Of a stretch of DNA of 64,000 nt, positions 60,873-64,000 are shown one piece after another. The DNA comes from Arthrobacter caoxuetaonis (GTDB lineage: Bacteria; Actinomycetota; Actinomycetes; Actinomycetales; Micrococcaceae). Within the stretch, counting starts at the first letter, position 1; each line of letters opens with the position of its first letter. A model generated the notes under the pieces. It searched no databases and was not told the origin of the DNA. It saw only the letters and a list, made by a program, of their open reading frames with translations. The stretch covers positions 1,984,001 to 2,048,000 of the forward strand of contig NZ_CP099466.1 in assembly GCF_023921125.1 (NCBI RefSeq), given 5' to 3'. The translations under genes and the position numbers were made by a program.

Positions 60873-61885
60873 GCCTTCGCAGCCACGTGGTCCCGCAGGG
60901 CAGGAATCACCGTCTCCCCGTAGACGCGCAGGGTTTCTTCCTTGTTGTCATGCTGGAGGTAACCGGCGAACTGCGTGACGCCCAGGGCCTTAAGCTTTTC
61001 GAGTTTCTCCATGTGCTCCTCGGCAGTGCCCAGGATGCAAAACCTGTCCACGATTTCATCCGGCACGAAGTCCGCATGGGTGTTCCCGGCCCGTCCGTGC
61101 TCGTTGTAGTCGTAGCCCTGACGCCCGGCAATGTAGTCGGTCAGGGCCTGCGGAACGGAGGAATCCGAACCGTACTTGGACACGATGTCCGCCACGTGGT
61201 TGCCCACCATGCCGCCGAACCAGCGGCACTGGTTCCGCATATGCTCCCGGTCGGTGCCGATGTACATGGGTGCCGCCACGCAGAAGGAAATGCTGTCCGG
61301 ATCCCGGCCGGCGTCGGCGGCTGCCTGCCGGACGGTGCGGATCATCCACTCTGCAACATCGACGTCGGCCAGCTGGAGGATGAACCCGTCCCCCACCTCT
61401 CCGGTGAGCTTCAGTGCCAGCGGACCGTACGCCGCCACCCAGACTTCCAGCTCGGATCCTTTGCTCCAGGGGAACTGCAGGGTTGCCCCGTTGTATTCAA
61501 CCGGGCGGGAGTTGGCCAGCTCCCGGATCACGTGGATCGACTCGCGGAGGGTCTTCAGCGTGGTCGGCGCGCCGTTGGTCACCCGCACCGCCGAGTCTCC
61601 GCGGCCGATCCCGCACACGGTCCGGTTCCCGTACATCTGGTTGAGCGTGGCGTACGTTGACGCCGTCACGGTCCAGTCCCGGGTCGCAGGGTTAGTGACC
61701 ATCGGGCCGACCTTGATCGACCGGGTCTCAGCCAGGATCTGGCTGTAGATCACGTAGGGCTCCTGCCAGAGCAGGTGCGAATCGAAGGTCCAGACGTAGT
61801 CGAACCCGTGTTCCTCGGCTTTCTTGGCCAGTGCCACCGTCCGCTGGGCGGGAGGATTGCACTGCAGTACCGCTCCGAATTCCAT
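60869..61885 (-). CDS. F420-type luciferase-like oxidoreductase (TIGR03842/CPS_4043 family)
   Basis: A 338-residue TIM-barrel flavin/F420 enzyme. GFDYVWTFDSHLLWQEPYVIYSQI, KVGPMVTNPATRDWTVTASTYATLNQM and CGIGRGDSAVRVTNGAP match the LLM subfamily commonly found beside dihydropyrimidinase genes. The reaction is not established; F420-dependent reduction of a ring double bond would fit the pathway but is inference. ATG 61885 has AGGGGG ahead. It lies between hydA and the transporter genes and overlaps the first permease. Confidence 0.9.
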   Translation of the reverse strand: MEFGAVLQCNPPAQRTVALAKKAEEHGFDYVWTFDSHLLWQEPYVIYSQILAETRSIKVGPMVTNPATRDWTVTASTYATLNQMYGNRTVCGIGRGDSAVRVTNGAPTTLKTLRESIHVIRELANSRPVEYNGATLQFPWSKGSELEVWVAAYGPLALKLTGEVGDGFILQLADVDVAEWMIRTVRQAAADAGRDPDSISFCVAAPMYIGTDREHMRNQCRWFGGMVGNHVADIVSKYGSDSSVPQALTDYIAGRQGYDYNEHGRAGNTHADFVPDEIVDRFCILGTAEEHMEKLEKLKALGVTQFAGYLQHDNKEETLRVYGETVIPALRDHVAAKA

Positions 61886-61893
61886 GTTTCCCC

Positions 61894-63315
61894 CTAGACC
61901 AGGTACTGGCTGGTTGCGCGGCGGACGTACTGCCCATGTCCCTTGCTGCCCAGGTACTCGTTGTTGTTGATGACCACCCTGCCGCGGGACATCACCGTGT
62001 CCACATGGCCCTCGATCTCGTAGCCCTCCCAGGCCGAGTAGTCCATGTTCATGTGGTGGGTCTTTTCCAGCCCGATCGAGGTATGTCCGTTCGGATCGTA
62101 AATAACGACGTCGGCGTCGGCGCCCGGGGCGATCACGCCCTTGGTGCCGTACATGCCAAACATGCGTGCCGGCGTCGTGCTGGTGATTTCGACCCAGCGT
62201 TCGAGGCTGATCTTTCCGTCCACGACACCCTGGTACATCAGGTCCATCCGGTGCTCCACCGAGCCGATCCCGTTGGGAATCTTGGAGAAGTCCCCCACGC
62301 CCATGTCCTTCTGGCCCTTCATGCAGAACGGGCAGTGGTCGGTGGCGACCATCTGGATGTCATTGGTGCGCAGCGACTGCCACATGTGGTCCTGGTGGTG
62401 TTCGTGCTTGGACCGCAGCGGCGTGGAACAGACCCACTTGGCACCTTCAAACCCGTCCGCACCGAGCTGGTCCTCCAGGGAGAGGTAAAGGTACTGCGGG
62501 CAGGTCTCCCCAAAGACGTTCTGCCCGTTGTCCCGGGCCGCGGCCAGCTGCTCCACGGCCTGCTTCGCCGAAACGTGGACCACGTAGAGCGGCGCCCCGG
62601 TGAGGTTGGCGAGCATAATCGCCCGGTGGGTGGCTTCCTCCTCCATCTGCCAGGCACGCGCGACGCCGTGGTAGTAGGGATCGGTTTTGCCCTGGGCCAG
62701 AAGCTCCGCGACCATGGCGTCGATCGCCGGGCCGTTCTCGGCGTGCATCATGGTCATCAGCCCGGTCTCGGCTCCCACGCGCATTGCCTTGTAGATCTGC
62801 GCGTCATCGCTGTAGAAGACACCCGGGTAGGCCATGAACAGCTTGTAGCTGGAGACGCCCTCGTCCGGCAGGGCTTCCATGGCCTTGAGCGAGTCGTCAT
62901 TGACGTCGCCGATGATCTGGTGGAATCCGTAGTCGATGGCGCATTCTCCGGCGGCCTTTTCGTGCCACGCCGCGAGGCCGTCCATGACCCGCTCGCCGTA
63001 GCGCTGGATCGCGAAGTCCACGATGGTGGTGGTGCCGCCCCAGGCAGCCGCCCGGGTGCCGGTCTCGAAAGTGTCGGAGGCTTCGGTGCCGCCGAAGGGC
63101 ATCTGCATGTGGGTGTGGGCGTCGATGCCGCCGGGAATCACGTACTTGCCGGTGGCGTCCAGGACCGTATCCACCGACCCGGCGAGGTCGTGGCCCAGCA
63201 GGGTGGAGCCCGGTGCCAGCACCGCGGCGATTTCCTCTCCGTCCACCAGGACATCCGCAGCGCTGCGGCCGGTCGCGGTGACGACGGTGCCGCCGGAGAT
63301 CAGTATTGTTGCCAT
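61894..63315 (-). CDS. hydA: dihydropyrimidinase / hydantoinase
   Basis: A 473-residue binuclear zinc amidohydrolase that opens the dihydropyrimidine (or hydantoin) ring. DAHTHMQMPFGG gives the HxH ligands, SYKLFMAYPG the carboxylated Lys, MMHAENG and YVVHVSAKQAVE the two later His ligands, and VATDHCPFCMKGQK the catalytic Asp. The length is usual for HydA. ATG 63315 has AAGGAAC ahead. It acts before the adjacent nitrilase-type amidase, which would cleave the carbamoyl product. Confidence 0.96.
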   Translation of the reverse strand: MATILISGGTVVTATGRSAADVLVDGEEIAAVLAPGSTLLGHDLAGSVDTVLDATGKYVIPGGIDAHTHMQMPFGGTEASDTFETGTRAAAWGGTTTIVDFAIQRYGERVMDGLAAWHEKAAGECAIDYGFHQIIGDVNDDSLKAMEALPDEGVSSYKLFMAYPGVFYSDDAQIYKAMRVGAETGLMTMMHAENGPAIDAMVAELLAQGKTDPYYHGVARAWQMEEEATHRAIMLANLTGAPLYVVHVSAKQAVEQLAAARDNGQNVFGETCPQYLYLSLEDQLGADGFEGAKWVCSTPLRSKHEHHQDHMWQSLRTNDIQMVATDHCPFCMKGQKDMGVGDFSKIPNGIGSVEHRMDLMYQGVVDGKISLERWVEITSTTPARMFGMYGTKGVIAPGADADVVIYDPNGHTSIGLEKTHHMNMDYSAWEGYEIEGHVDTVMSRGRVVINNNEYLGSKGHGQYVRRATSQYLV

Positions 63316-63358
63316 GTAACTGTTCCTTGCCTCTCTCTGTGCCAGTCCGGGGGTGCAG

Positions 63359-64000
63359 CTACGGGGCGGTGATCGGGTCGTAGGCGTCGGGGCGGCGGTC
63401 CCGGTAGAACTGCCAGTTGTTCCGGGCTGTGCGGACCAGCTCCATGTCCAGGTCCCTGATCATCAGTTCCTCGCCGTCCCGGGCCCCGACCTCACCCACG
63501 TAGTTGCCCTGCGGATCGGCAATGTAGGAGGTCCCGTAAAAGTCCACGGCTTCTTCACCGAATTCATTGGTCTCTTCGCCCACCCGGTTCGGCACCACCA
63601 CGAAGTAACCGTTGGCTGCCGCTGCAGTAGGCTGCTCGAGTTCCCACAGCCGGTTCGAAAGTCCCGGCTTCGAAGCATTGGGATTGAAGACGAGCTGGGC
63701 GCCGTTGAGTCCCAGGACCCGCCACCCTTCGGGGAAATGACGGTCATAACAAATAGTGACGCCGACTTTGCCGACAGCGGTGTCGAAAACGGGCCAGCCG
63801 AGGTTTCCGGGCCGGAAATAGAACTTCTCCCAGAACTTCTCCACGTGGGGAATGTGGTTCTTGCGGTACTTGCCCAAATACGTTCCGTCGGAGTCGATGA
63901 CTGCCGCGGTGTTGTAGTAGACGCCGGGCTGGTCCTCCTCATAGACCGGGAGGATGATGACCATGTTGTGTTCAGCCGCGAGCTTCGAGAAGCGCTCGGT
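63359..64000 (-). CDS. nitrilase-superfamily amidohydrolase (beta-ureidopropionase-like), N-terminus beyond the window
   Basis: The C-terminal 214 codons are present and the frame stays open to the right edge, so the start and the first catalytic residue (Glu) lie outside. The Lys of KYRKNHIPHVEKFWEKFYF and the nucleophile Cys of VGVTICYDRHFPEGWRVLG complete two-thirds of the Glu-Lys-Cys triad. FRPGNLGWPVFDT and NPNASKPGLSNRLWELEQPTAAAANGYFVVVPNRVG fit N-carbamoyl-beta-alanine or N-carbamoyl amino acid hydrolases. It lies upstream of hydA, 43 bases apart. Confidence 0.9.
   Translation of the reverse strand, partial: TERFSKLAAEHNMVIILPVYEEDQPGVYYNTAAVIDSDGTYLGKYRKNHIPHVEKFWEKFYFRPGNLGWPVFDTAVGKVGVTICYDRHFPEGWRVLGLNGAQLVFNPNASKPGLSNRLWELEQPTAAAANGYFVVVPNRVGEETNEFGEEAVDFYGTSYIADPQGNYVGEVGARDGEELMIRDLDMELVRTARNNWQFYRDRRPDAYDPITAP

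Overview
The window comes from the chromosome of a high-GC actinobacterium, most probably a member of the Micrococcaceae close to Arthrobacter. The evidence is the GC-rich sequence, the frequent GTG/TTG starts and overlapping stop/start codons, the actinobacterial integration host factor mIHF, a PriA without helicase motifs, and actinobacteria-type gene orders (pyrR-pyrB-pyrC-carA-carB-pyrF-mihF-gmk-rpoZ-coaBC-metK-priA; alaS-ruvX-mltG-aroE-aroC-aroK-aroB-efp-nusB).

Layout. 1-11.1 kb is a mixed accessory/metabolic region. It holds the C-terminal end of an ECF sigma factor with a SnoaL-like tail, a coupled operon of flavin monooxygenase, bile-acid-type Na+ symporter and NAD-epimerase behind a Crp/GlxR-like box, the glycerol operon glpF-glpK, an aldo-keto reductase/hydrolase/glycosyltransferase operon, an NADP-dependent reductase and a small heat-shock protein. 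11.1-26.1 kb is a long leftward run of housekeeping genes headed by pyrR, with a PyrR-binding loop over its ribosome site. It covers de novo UMP synthesis, then nucleoid, GMP, RNA polymerase omega, CoA, SAM and replication-restart functions. A PrsW-type membrane protease is divergent from it. 27.4-38.4 kb is a second leftward run: shikimate pathway, EF-P, NusB, septal lytic transglycosylase, RuvX, AlaS and two small membrane-associated proteins, with rpsD as a separate unit. 38.7-50.2 kb contains rarA, phzF, a decayed MFS transporter, a SAM-sensing riboswitch in front of a flavin reductase, an orphan AAA ATPase behind phased ACTCA repeats, aspS, an APC permease, an adenine/adenosine deaminase, a nitronate monooxygenase and an XRE regulator/membrane protein pair.

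50.2-56.9 kb is the most unusual stretch. It has small hypothetical genes in both orientations, a fused GNAT/unknown ORF, a SUMF1-fold protein without the catalytic cysteines, a DinB protein and an Asp-nucleophile hydrolase, with long gaps. Related copies of a short element (roughly CTTGAGGGGTCCCATTAGCG, always in the same orientation) lie in nearly every gap, so each gene or gene pair sits between two copies, like a cassette array. 57.1-64.0 kb is a leftward reductive pyrimidine (or hydantoin) catabolism and uptake operon: a nitrilase-type amidase (cut by the window edge), dihydropyrimidinase, an F420-type luciferase-like oxidoreductase, a THI5/NMT1-type ABC transporter with two permeases, and a long-loop terminator.

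The cell therefore makes UMP (pyr operon) and appears able to import and degrade pyrimidine-like ring compounds (distal operon). No tRNA, rRNA, CRISPR array, transposase or integrase was recognised. All calls rest on reading the sequence by eye; no database search or folding program was run.
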